This document shows, piece after piece, positions 27,914 to 35,569 of a DNA stretch of 64,000 bases. A program made the translations under genes and the position numbers. Location: contig NZ_KZ987724.1 of assembly GCF_003614185.1 (NCBI RefSeq), positions 4,123,068 to 4,187,067 of the forward strand, in the 5' to 3' direction. How positions within the stretch are numbered: the first letter of the stretch is position 1; every line of letters starts with the position of its first letter. The stretch is from Paenibacillus aceti (GTDB lineage: Bacteria > Bacillota > Bacilli > Paenibacillales > Paenibacillaceae). The notes beneath the pieces are model-generated. The model did not search any database and was not told the origin of the DNA. It worked only from the letters and a program-made list of their open reading frames with translations.

Positions 27914-28450
27914 TTATGGTGTTTTTCCTTCTGTCGCTGCAGCTTCAGCTGGCGTCATCAAGCCCTGAACGGCGCTGAAGAACGGGCGGATGGACCTGAT
28001 CATGCCGTATCCCAGCTTTACAACTGGCATGAATCGCTGGATCATGCCGAACAGCCGCATGCCGCCGCCCAATACACCGCCGAGCGCTCCTGTACCAGCT
28101 CCGCCAAGCCCGCCTAATCCCCCAAACAACGAGCCCAACATCGGCAGAAAGGCCGATATCTGGGCGTCCGGTTTGCGGGAACGGGCGGAAGGCTTGCGTG
28201 CGCCGCTCCGGCGGCTGCGGGAACGGCTGCCCGAGCCCGAAGCGCGGGAGCCAGCTCTGCGCTGCTTAGGCCGGGAGCCTTGCTTCCCGGATGGGGTGCG
28301 CGGCTGAGCTCCGGCGTTAGCCAGCGTCAAGCCATTGCTGTTGACGTCGGTAATATAACCGACGTAGGTCTTACCGCTGTGCAGAGTGATACATACCGGT
28401 TGACCCTGCAACCTTCTGGCCCGTGTGAACACCTCTTTGGATGGTGCCAT
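27914..28450 (-). CDS. Hypothetical protein: Sm-like N-terminus, basic linker, Gly-rich tail
   Basis: 178 residues; GAGGTG lies 7 nt before ATG 28450. Residues 10-48 (RLQGQPVCITLHSGKTYVG, then YITDVNSNGLTL) look like a small Sm/Hfq-type beta-barrel segment. A strongly basic Ser/Arg/Gly stretch (about 50-95) follows. The C-terminal part (about 98-170) is hydrophobic and rich in Gly (GSLFGGLGGLGGAGTGALGG), ending RSIRPFFSAVQGLMT. The combination suggests nucleic-acid binding with self-association or membrane contact, perhaps spore-associated (speculation). I do not recognise a named family. The GC-rich middle differs from neighbours but reflects the Arg/Gly content. Confidence 0.7.
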   Translation of the reverse strand: MAPSKEVFTRARRLQGQPVCITLHSGKTYVGYITDVNSNGLTLANAGAQPRTPSGKQGSRPKQRRAGSRASGSGSRSRSRRSGARKPSARSRKPDAQISAFLPMLGSLFGGLGGLGGAGTGALGGVLGGGMRLFGMIQRFMPVVKLGYGMIRSIRPFFSAVQGLMTPAEAAATEGKTP

Positions 28451-28626
28451 GGAAGTTCACCTCGCTCACTAATTATGGTTCATTGTACGCCAGGAGCGGA
28501 TTGGCTGCCTGTGCGGATGCAGCATGCGCTTAAGCCCACTTCGTTTCACTTACCTTTTCATTGAGTATTCTAGAAAAATTGATGTATCATAGGGAATAGT
28601 ACACACATAACCGGAGGTATACACCG

Positions 28627-29148
28627 ATGAGCAACCATGATGCACAGTATTATATAACCAAGCTTGGGCTCGAACCCCATCCAGAAGGCGGATATTACAA
28701 AAGAACGTTTGAATCTGAGGAAAAGACCTCCGATCAACAATTGTCTGTTTCCTTTGAAGGAACAAGATTGCTTTATACAAGCATCTACTTCCTACTAGGC
28801 TCAGATAACATCTCTCATTTCCACCGTTTGAAGTCTGATGAGCTATGGTATTATCACGCAGGAAGCCCATTAACGGTACACGTTATTGATGAGAATGGAA
28901 ACTATAAAGAATTTAAATTAGGTACAAACCTGGATCAAGGTGAAGTCCCGCAAGTGCTTGTCCCAAAAAACAGTATCTTCGGTTCATCTGTTACGGATCT
29001 AGATACCTTCTCTTTAGTAGGCTGTATGGTTTCACCCGGTTTTGAGTTCCGAGATTTTGAGCTATTTACTCAGGACGAGCTCCTGGCTAAATACCCGCAA
29101 CATAAAGAGGTCATTATGAAGCTGGCCTATGAAGTAATTCCTGCATAG
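28627..29148 (+). CDS. Cupin_5 (DUF985) family protein
   Basis: 173 residues, start after GGAGG. Family features are LEPHPEGGYYKRTF at the N-terminus, TSIYFLLGSDNISHFHRLKS and DELWYYHAGSPLTVHVID in the barrel. VLVPKNSIFGSSV and SPGFEFRDFEL follow. It is a compact single cupin of the YML079-like type. The two His and one Glu in the SHFHR/DELWYYH strands could hold a metal. Substrate and role are unknown. The gene is monocistronic with its own terminator. Confidence 0.88.
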   Translation: MSNHDAQYYITKLGLEPHPEGGYYKRTFESEEKTSDQQLSVSFEGTRLLYTSIYFLLGSDNISHFHRLKSDELWYYHAGSPLTVHVIDENGNYKEFKLGTNLDQGEVPQVLVPKNSIFGSSVTDLDTFSLVGCMVSPGFEFRDFELFTQDELLAKYPQHKEVIMKLAYEVIPA

Positions 29149-29152
29149 CAAT

Positions 29153-29200
29153 TAGGGGCTATCTCGAAAGTCAACATCATTGACTGAAGGATAGCCCCTA
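29153..29200. terminator. Bidirectional terminator between cupin and dehydrogenase genes
   Basis: Perfect 10-bp arms TAGGGGCTAT (29153-29162) and ATAGCCCCTA (29191-29200) with a long loop, followed by ACTTTTCTT on the plus strand. It lies between convergent genes. Confidence 0.7.
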
Positions 29201-29234
29201 ACTTTTCTTAGAAGATGGCCTTATTTTGCTGTTC

Positions 29235-30200
29235 TCAATTGACTACATTTTTAGGGTCTCCAGCAATAAAAGCTTTCAGATTGCTCACTGCTACTTCCAT
29301 TAGTCTTTGACGGCTTTCTTTTGGTGCCCACGAAATATGTGGAGTAATAATGCAGTTTTTTGCTTTCAACAAAGGATTATCACTTCTAATAGGCTCAGAA
29401 GACACTACGTCAAGGCCCGCCGCAAATACTTTACCGCTGTTCAATGCTTCGGCCAAATCCTCTTCCACAATTAATGGACCTCTTGAATTATTTAGCAGGA
29501 TAACCCCATCTTTCATTTTAGCGATGGTATCACGGTTAATCAGGCCCTGTGTCTCAGGAAATAGCGGGCAATGCAAGCTTATTACATCTGATTTAGCAAA
29601 CAATTCTTCTAGAGAAACATACTCTGCTATTTCTTGTCCAGCTTCATTCGGATATGCATCATAAGCGACAATATTCATACCAAGCGCCTTGGCAATTCTT
29701 CCGGTAGTTTGTCCAATACTTCCAAATCCAATAATACCCATTGTTTTGCCGGAGAGTTCTATGAGTGGATAATCCCAAAAACACCAATCTGGACAAGCCT
29801 CCCAGCGACCAGCAAACACGGCATTGCTGTGGTGACCGATATGATGGCAAATTTCAAGCAATAATGCGATAGCAAATTGACCAACAGCATCCGTTCCATA
29901 GGTTGGAATATTGCATACCGGGATATTCTTGGCTCTTGCCGCCTCCACATCTACAACATTATAGCCAGTAGCAAGCACTCCAATATATTGAATAGATGGA
30001 CAGGAATTGATTGTTTCTGCTGAGATAGGGGTCTTATTGGTAATTACAACGTCGGTACTACCTATACGAGTAATAATCTCATCTTGATCTATCAATGATG
30101 TTCTATCATAAACAGTGAGTTCTCCTAATTGCTCAAACCCGTCCCAACTCAAGTCGCCTGGGTTTTCTGTATAACCATCTAATATAACAATTTTCAACAT
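29235..30200 (-). CDS. D-2-hydroxyacid dehydrogenase, NAD(P)-dependent
   Basis: 321 residues from ATG 30200 (GGAGG 5 nt upstream). The Rossmann motif GIIGFGSIGQTTGRIAKALG is near 150. Catalytic Arg is in LLNNSRGPLI, Glu in DVVSSEP and His in TPHISWAPKESR. This is the hydroxypyruvate/glycerate-dehydrogenase branch by appearance. It is third in a minus-strand operon after a glyoxylate-carboligase-like enzyme and an isomerase-like TIM barrel. It may therefore reduce hydroxypyruvate or tartronate semialdehyde to glycerate (inference). Confidence 0.9.
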   Translation of the reverse strand: MLKIVILDGYTENPGDLSWDGFEQLGELTVYDRTSLIDQDEIITRIGSTDVVITNKTPISAETINSCPSIQYIGVLATGYNVVDVEAARAKNIPVCNIPTYGTDAVGQFAIALLLEICHHIGHHSNAVFAGRWEACPDWCFWDYPLIELSGKTMGIIGFGSIGQTTGRIAKALGMNIVAYDAYPNEAGQEIAEYVSLEELFAKSDVISLHCPLFPETQGLINRDTIAKMKDGVILLNNSRGPLIVEEDLAEALNSGKVFAAGLDVVSSEPIRSDNPLLKAKNCIITPHISWAPKESRQRLMEVAVSNLKAFIAGDPKNVVN

Positions 30201-30237
30201 AACAGCCTCCTTAGTCAATCAGATATAATATAAAGCA

Positions 30238-31155
30238 TTAATCCTCTAACAATGCCCATGCTCGATTGAGTACTCTTTTGGCATTTGCTACAACAATATC
30301 AGGATCTTCATCTTTCCACGGTTTCACCTCAAAGGAAAAGACATAAGGATCTTCGGATTTAAAGAAACCTTCATTCTTCAAAACACGCAAATATTCAAGT
30401 ACTTCGTTAGTATCATTCGAACCACCCGGAAATCCAAAACGCTGATGCTCATCTCCGTAGCCCTCATCAGAAGTATTTGTACACACTGTATTGCCTACAT
30501 GAAAATGTGTAATGTATGGACGAAGTGTTCGTACCACAAATTCTGGAGTTTCATATGTCATCGGAATATGAGAAAGATCGATCATCAATCCAAAATTGTT
30601 GAAACGCTCACGCACATCTGCTGCAAACCGTGCGGCCAATGGGGCTGGTCCGATAAGTGAAGCTTTGGCAATATCATAGTCAAAGACTTCCAGTTCAACC
30701 ATCATATTTTTCGTTTTCGCATATTCACAAAGGTTACAAGTCGTTGTTAACAACTGTTGATATGCAAGTTCCTTGGTTGCTTCTTCCCATTTTCCAGATA
30801 GAAATGCAATACCTTGAGAACCAAGTTCCTCTGCTTCGTCGATAGCTCCCATCAATGTTAATTCGGCTTGTTGACGCTGCCCTTCGTCTATATGATTTGC
30901 ATTCAGTCCAGTAGTTAACAAGTGCGGTTGAGCACCATAACATACTGTTAAGTGAGAAGTTTCCAGCAATCCAGCTGCCTCTGAACGTATTTTCTTATCT
31001 TTTATCCAATTGACCTCGATCGCATCAAAATAATCATCACATGCAATCTTGCGTATTATTTCAACTACATTAGGGTCTTCACCCCTAATTGTCGACGGAT
31101 AAGCCATAAAGCTTACTAACCCAACTTTAAAATACTTATGAATGGATTCCTTCAT
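30238..31155 (-). CDS. Sugar-phosphate isomerase/epimerase family TIM barrel
   Basis: 305 residues from ATG 31155 (GGAG upstream); a TTG at 31170 is a weaker option. It matches the xylose-isomerase-like AP_endonuc_2 fold: metal-ligand-rich strands VELEVFDYD near 155, GLMIDLSHIPMTYE near 190, ITHFHVGNTVC near 220 and FSFEVKPW near 275. Hydroxypyruvate isomerase (Hyi) belongs to this fold. Its place between a carboligase-like enzyme and a hydroxyacid dehydrogenase fits such a role, but substrate cannot be read from sequence. Confidence 0.85.
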   Translation of the reverse strand: MKESIHKYFKVGLVSFMAYPSTIRGEDPNVVEIIRKIACDDYFDAIEVNWIKDKKIRSEAAGLLETSHLTVCYGAQPHLLTTGLNANHIDEGQRQQAELTLMGAIDEAEELGSQGIAFLSGKWEEATKELAYQQLLTTTCNLCEYAKTKNMMVELEVFDYDIAKASLIGPAPLAARFAADVRERFNNFGLMIDLSHIPMTYETPEFVVRTLRPYITHFHVGNTVCTNTSDEGYGDEHQRFGFPGGSNDTNEVLEYLRVLKNEGFFKSEDPYVFSFEVKPWKDEDPDIVVANAKRVLNRAWALLED

Positions 31156-31184
31156 CCAAAAACACTCCAATCATATAATTTTTA

Positions 31185-31209
31185 AGGCTGTCCCATTGGG
31201 AAACAGCCT
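31185..31209 (-). terminator. Hairpin between ThDP enzyme and TIM-barrel genes
   Basis: Arms AGGCTGT (31185-31191) and ACAGCCT (31203-31209), with extra CCC/GGG pairing inside. On the minus strand it is followed by TAAAAATT rather than a U-run. Processing or partial termination inside the operon is likely. Confidence 0.45.
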
Positions 31210-31220
31210 CTATTAAAAGA

Positions 31221-32936
31221 TTAGTATACAAATTCTCTACAATTATCGAGAGCGGTGCCCATCGAGCAATCTACATTTTGATCACAAATAATATCAATTA
31301 CAGCAGGTTTGCCGGATTCTTGAGCTCGCTTTAAAGCCGCTGGAATTTCTTCGGGATCAAAAACTCTTTCACCATAACAAGCAAAACCCTCTGCTACTTT
31401 TACATAATCCATCATGCCTTGATTTTCTTCCATAGCCACATCACATTCATAGCCATAAGCATATTTTTGATTCTGGCGAATAAGACCAAGGTATGCATTA
31501 TTCACTACAACAACGATCACAGGTATCTTATTCTTGGCACAAACCGCCAATTCCTGAGCGTGGAATGTAAAGCCAAAGTCACCCATCACTGCTACTGCTT
31601 GTTTTCCAGTTGCCACTGCTGCACCAAACGCGGCAGGAATATCATAACCTAATGTTCCAGCACCACCAGAGGCCAGATACAATCGCGGTTGATTGATTTG
31701 CTGGAGTTGGCCAGACCATATTTGTGTAATTCCACAACCGGTAGTAAATATTGCGTTATCACCAAAATACTTATTCAGTTCTTCAAATACTCGATGTGGA
31801 ATAATCGGTTGTTGACTATAATTCGTTTTTCTCGCCATTTCACTTCGTAATTGTGGAAGAGCTTCTACATCAACATGATTGCTCTTGTAGTTACATTTTT
31901 GTGCTTCAACAAGCAGGGCGTCAATGGCAAGTGCTGCGTCAGCAACAATACCAAGTTCTGGTTCGAAAATCTTCCCTATTTCTCCCGGCTCAATATTAAT
32001 GTGAATGAATTTTCTGTCTCTGCGATATACATCAATTGCACCTGTATGCCTATCTGTGAATCTGCAGCCAATACCTAGTACCAGATCAGAATCCAGGAAA
32101 ACTTTATTGCCAATTGGCTGACCAACTTGGATTCCACAATGTCCAGCATTTAATTTATGGTCTTCAGGAATACCTCCCTTCGCCATATATGTAGTAATTA
32201 CTGGCATATTCAAAGTTTCCGCCAATTGCACACATTTCTCCGTAGCATCGGCAAGAATTACCCCTCCGCCCATAAGCAACAAAGGATTCTTCGCATTCCT
32301 GATCATAGTGATGGCCTGTTCAATCTTATCCTGATCTGGAGAAGGAACTTCATAGGACAATGATTTGTAAGTAGTCGGATCAAACTCAATATCACTGTTT
32401 TGTACGTCAAGCGGCAAGTCAATAACTACAGCACCAGGTTTTCCCTCACGTGCAATACGAAACGCTTCGGCAAATGTCTCAACAACTGCTTCAGGATCGG
32501 TGATGCAATAAGTCTTTTTGGTAACGGGTTCACATATTTGGGCAATATCCACACACTGAAAAGCATCCTTGCCCAGTTGGGCAGTCACCGCTTGTCCTGT
32601 TATCGCCACTACTGGAATGCTGTCAATATTACATGTATAAACGCCAGTAACGAAATTTGTCGCTCCAGGACCTGATGTGCACAAAGCCACTGCCATTTCA
32701 CCACTGGCACGGAAATAACCGCCTGCCGCATGAACGCTGGCTTCTTCATGACGATTACAATAATGTTCGATATTGCTTTCACCAAGATACTTATAAATGC
32801 CGTTGATGCCAGCACCCGGTATTCCAAAAGCAGCCTTGATACCGTTGATGCCAGCACCCGGTATTCCAAAAGCAGCCTTGATACCTTCTGCTTCTAATAT
32901 TTTCACAATTACCTCCGACACTTTCATCGTGCCCAT
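31221..32936 (-). CDS. Thiamine-diphosphate enzyme, glyoxylate carboligase/acetolactate synthase-like, with internal duplication
   Basis: 571 residues from ATG 32936 (AAGGAGG 8 nt upstream). All three ThDP domains are present: PYR (about 1-180), central (DSDLVLGIGCRFTDRHTGAI) and PP with the metal motif GDFGFTFHAQELA to NNAYLGLIRQ. Several blocks match glyoxylate carboligase closely: IDLPLDVQ then IEFDP, NNAYLGLIRQ, and the tail SMGTALDN. E. coli Gcl has Val at the position of the usual catalytic Glu; here the motif is NRHEEAS, so Glu is present. A perfect 14-residue duplication (GIKAAFGIPGAGIN twice) lies in the PYR domain just before it and may disturb the active site. First gene of a three-gene operon, divergent from an IclR regulator. 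Confidence 0.85.
   Translation of the reverse strand: MGTMKVSEVIVKILEAEGIKAAFGIPGAGINGIKAAFGIPGAGINGIYKYLGESNIEHYCNRHEEASVHAAGGYFRASGEMAVALCTSGPGATNFVTGVYTCNIDSIPVVAITGQAVTAQLGKDAFQCVDIAQICEPVTKKTYCITDPEAVVETFAEAFRIAREGKPGAVVIDLPLDVQNSDIEFDPTTYKSLSYEVPSPDQDKIEQAITMIRNAKNPLLLMGGGVILADATEKCVQLAETLNMPVITTYMAKGGIPEDHKLNAGHCGIQVGQPIGNKVFLDSDLVLGIGCRFTDRHTGAIDVYRRDRKFIHINIEPGEIGKIFEPELGIVADAALAIDALLVEAQKCNYKSNHVDVEALPQLRSEMARKTNYSQQPIIPHRVFEELNKYFGDNAIFTTGCGITQIWSGQLQQINQPRLYLASGGAGTLGYDIPAAFGAAVATGKQAVAVMGDFGFTFHAQELAVCAKNKIPVIVVVVNNAYLGLIRQNQKYAYGYECDVAMEENQGMMDYVKVAEGFACYGERVFDPEEIPAALKRAQESGKPAVIDIICDQNVDCSMGTALDNCREFVY
32800..32883. repeat. Perfect 42-bp tandem duplication inside the ThDP enzyme gene
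   Basis: Units 32800-32841 and 32842-32883 are identical and begin CCGTTGATGCCAGCACCCGG. 42 bp is 14 codons, so the frame is kept. The absence of any difference between copies points to a very recent event, or to an assembly artefact. Confidence 0.93.
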
Positions 32937-32958
32937 TATTTTTTCCTCCTTATTAATT

Positions 32959-33062
32959 TTGATTATTGAAATTAAGTTTTGTTTATCAACAATATACCAT
33001 AGCATATTTCAGAAATCAATTATTAGTTTTAATAACAACATCTAATCTTGATTATTGAAATC
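32959..33062. promoter_or_regulatory. IclR/ThDP divergent control region with repeated motif
   Basis: TTGATTATTGAAAT occurs at 32959 and again at 33048, and a related TTGTTTATTGAAAC is at 34077. A 20-bp sequence (32967-32986, TGAAATTAAGTTTTGTTTAT) is repeated exactly at 34065-34084 before the MFS gene. These are good candidates for the binding site of the adjacent IclR protein. The region is very AT-rich, so some similarity could be chance. Confidence 0.62.
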
Positions 33063-33116
33063 ATAAATGGTATCATTTGTTGTATAAACAATAGTTCAAA
33101 AAGAAAGGAATATCAT

Positions 33117-33908
33117 ATGTGCCCAGTTCAAGAAAGCCCAAAAAAACCTCAAATAAATATGTCTTCAGAGAAGCTCCTTAGTATATTGGAACTGTTAGCT
33201 GAAATAGGCGAACCTATAAGATTGCTGGACATTTCCAAGGAATTAGGGATTAACAATAGCACTACACTCCGCTTTTTGAATACAATGATGAAGTGTGGTT
33301 ATGTAGCACAAGATCCTGAGACTCTTAAATACTATTTAACTTATAAAATATGCAATATTGCTAATAAGGTTAGTTCGAAAACAAACATTCGCTCCATCGC
33401 AGCAGATTACTTGAAAGAGATAACTAAAATCTTTGGTGAATCGGTATGTTTATCCTTGGAGCAAGATATGAAGGTAGTTTATATCGACGTGGTAGAAGGT
33501 CCGGATCAAATGATACGATCTATGCAAAGAATTGGAAATGTTGCACCCTTATATTGCACTGCGGTTGGTAAGGTCTTCCTTACCCAGTATTCAGAAAAAC
33601 AATTGGATCACTATGTTGAGATATGTGGCTTGTCCCGAATTACGCCTAAGACCCTCACTAGCAAGCAACAACTTCTAGATGAGCTTGAGCTCGTAAAAAA
33701 GAATGGATACGCTATTGATGAGGAGGAATGCGAAATCGGAGCACGTTGCGTAGCATCCCCTATATATGACTACAGCGGTAAAATAATAGCCGGGGTCAGC
33801 GTAACTGGACCTGTTACACGATTCACTCAATCATTTATTGCAGATCGAGTTGAATACTTATTGAAAGCAACACATGATATATCTATCAAACTAGGTTATG
33901 ATTATTAA
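33117..33908 (+). CDS. IclR family transcriptional regulator
   Basis: 263 residues from ATG 33117 (AAAGGA 7 nt upstream). The N-terminal winged helix is seen in EPIRLLDISKELGINNSTTL and FLNTMMKCGYVAQDPETLKY. The C-terminal ligand domain has GNVAPLYCTAVGKVFLTQ and a long GYAIDEEECEIGARCVASPI, typical of IclR/AllR proteins. It is divergent from the carboligase operon and upstream of the transporter operon. It probably controls both through the shared motif. In E. coli the glyoxylate-responsive regulator AllR belongs to the same family. Confidence 0.93.
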   Translation: MCPVQESPKKPQINMSSEKLLSILELLAEIGEPIRLLDISKELGINNSTTLRFLNTMMKCGYVAQDPETLKYYLTYKICNIANKVSSKTNIRSIAADYLKEITKIFGESVCLSLEQDMKVVYIDVVEGPDQMIRSMQRIGNVAPLYCTAVGKVFLTQYSEKQLDHYVEICGLSRITPKTLTSKQQLLDELELVKKNGYAIDEEECEIGARCVASPIYDYSGKIIAGVSVTGPVTRFTQSFIADRVEYLLKATHDISIKLGYDY

Positions 33909-33953
33909 TATCGAATTTCATAAACGTTTAAAGTTCTTTCATATAGCAGTTCA

Positions 33954-34003
33954 AAATCAGCGGTGATACAGAGGAAAAATCTCTGTTACCGCTGATTTTT
34001 TAT
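33954..34003 (+). terminator. Terminator of the IclR gene
   Basis: Arms AATCAGCGGT (33955-33964) and ACCGCTGATT (33988-33997), with inner CAGAG/CTCTG pairing, then a T-run. Strong intrinsic terminator. Confidence 0.88.
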
Positions 34004-34064
34004 TGTCACAAATTATAAAATCTATGATATTGACAACTAGAAGATTGGGATGATAATCTATAAA

Positions 34065-34091
34065 TGAAATTAAGTTTTGTTTATTGAAACT
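34065..34091. promoter_or_regulatory. Second copy of the 20-bp IclR-candidate motif, before the MFS gene
   Basis: 34065-34084 is identical to 32967-32986, and TTGTTTATTGAAAC follows from 34077. It lies about 115 bp upstream of the MFS start, where an operator or activator site would be expected. Confidence 0.6.
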
Positions 34092-34198
34092 TTTCCGGAG
34101 AGGGGTTGGATTACTCGACAACATTCTTGCTCCATTTTTTGCTTATTCTCTTTCCTACAATAATTTATTAAAAAGCGTAATGATGAAAGGGGTATTTT

Positions 34199-35482
34199 AT
34201 GGCAAAAGCAATGAATAATAGCAATTGGAGAAAATGGTTAATCCTGGTGCTCCTCGGTATAGCTGGAAGTTTGATCTATAAACTGCCTTACCTTCGTGAA
34301 ACCTACTACGCTGCGATGCAAGAAGCTACGGGGGCAACGAATGCACAACTTGGGTTACTGATGAGCGCATACGGCTTAATCAACTTCATTCTATACCTTC
34401 CCGGCGGTTGGGCCGCCGACAGATTCTCTGCACGTAACTTATTGACATTTTCATTGGTTTCAACTGGTTTAACCGGTTTTTACTATGCAACATTCCCGTC
34501 CTATTTTATGATAGTTCTTCTTCACGCATTGTGGGCAGTCACGACGGTCTTCACTTTCTGGGCGGTGTGTGTGCGGATTATCCGTGAGCTCGGCGATAGT
34601 TCTGAACAGGGGAAACTTTATGGTTTCTGGTATTTAGGCAAAGGACTTACATCCATGATTGTAGGCTTTATCTCCGTTCCAATTTTCATGAAGTTTGGAG
34701 AAGGAGTTGGCGGCCTTCGAGCCACGATCATTTTCTATTCGATAGTAACAATACTTACAGGGATTGCATGTTGGTTCTTCATCGATTCGGATAAAAAAGA
34801 CGGTGAGAAGAGCAACTTTAAAGTCGCTGATATGAAAGAAGTATTGAGGATGCCTGCTATGTGGATGGCCGGTATTGTCACATTCTGTATGTGGAGTATT
34901 TACATCGGTTTTGGCATGGTTACACCTTATCTCTCTGATGTTTTTAATATGAGTGAATCTAATGTGGCGCTTGCCAGTATCATGCGTGCATACGTCTTGT
35001 TTGGTGTGGGTGGTCTTCTAGGGGGTTATATTGCTGATAAATGTAAATCTAGAACACGATTCATGATCTATGCGTTTATTGGTATGATTATATTCACTAT
35101 TGTTTATATAGTTTTGCCAGGAGAAGCTGGCAGAGTTGGCCTCGCTCTTACCAATATGGTAGCTTTAGGTTCTTTCATTTATTGTGCAAACGCTGTATTT
35201 TTCTCCATTATCGATGAAGTCAATATTCCCAACCGTCTCACCGGTACTGCTGCCGGTCTGATGTCACTGCTAACCTATTTCCCTGAAATTTACTTATATA
35301 CCACGGTAGGCAACATGGTTGATAGAACGCCGGGTATTGGTGGGTATCGTCATGTATTCCTATTTATGCTAGGTTGTGCAGTCGTTGGTCTTATTGCGTC
35401 ATTTATTCTACAAAACATGAACAAAAAGGCAAAGCTGAAGAAATCAGCTGGTGTCGATGAAGCTGCTGCCTCTGTTAATTAA
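34199..35482 (+). CDS. MFS transporter
   Basis: 427 residues with twelve predicted membrane segments. The loop-2 motif is GGWAADRFSARN near 70 and its second-half counterpart is GGYIADKCKSRTR near 280. The branch resembles organic-anion/hexose-phosphate or oxalate/formate-type carriers, but the substrate is not readable. It heads a plus-strand operon with a BCCT carrier and an FAD enzyme. Ribosome site AAAGGGG. A small carboxylate is a plausible cargo given the carboligase operon across the regulator (inference). Confidence 0.88.
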   Translation: MAKAMNNSNWRKWLILVLLGIAGSLIYKLPYLRETYYAAMQEATGATNAQLGLLMSAYGLINFILYLPGGWAADRFSARNLLTFSLVSTGLTGFYYATFPSYFMIVLLHALWAVTTVFTFWAVCVRIIRELGDSSEQGKLYGFWYLGKGLTSMIVGFISVPIFMKFGEGVGGLRATIIFYSIVTILTGIACWFFIDSDKKDGEKSNFKVADMKEVLRMPAMWMAGIVTFCMWSIYIGFGMVTPYLSDVFNMSESNVALASIMRAYVLFGVGGLLGGYIADKCKSRTRFMIYAFIGMIIFTIVYIVLPGEAGRVGLALTNMVALGSFIYCANAVFFSIIDEVNIPNRLTGTAAGLMSLLTYFPEIYLYTTVGNMVDRTPGIGGYRHVFLFMLGCAVVGLIASFILQNMNKKAKLKKSAGVDEAAASVN

Positions 35483-35569
35483 GAATGAGCTCCAGCATCC
35501 GCCCATTAAAGACCGTATTCTAGATATTACTGCAATGTACACTTAGGCTACATAGACAGGGGTGATCTC

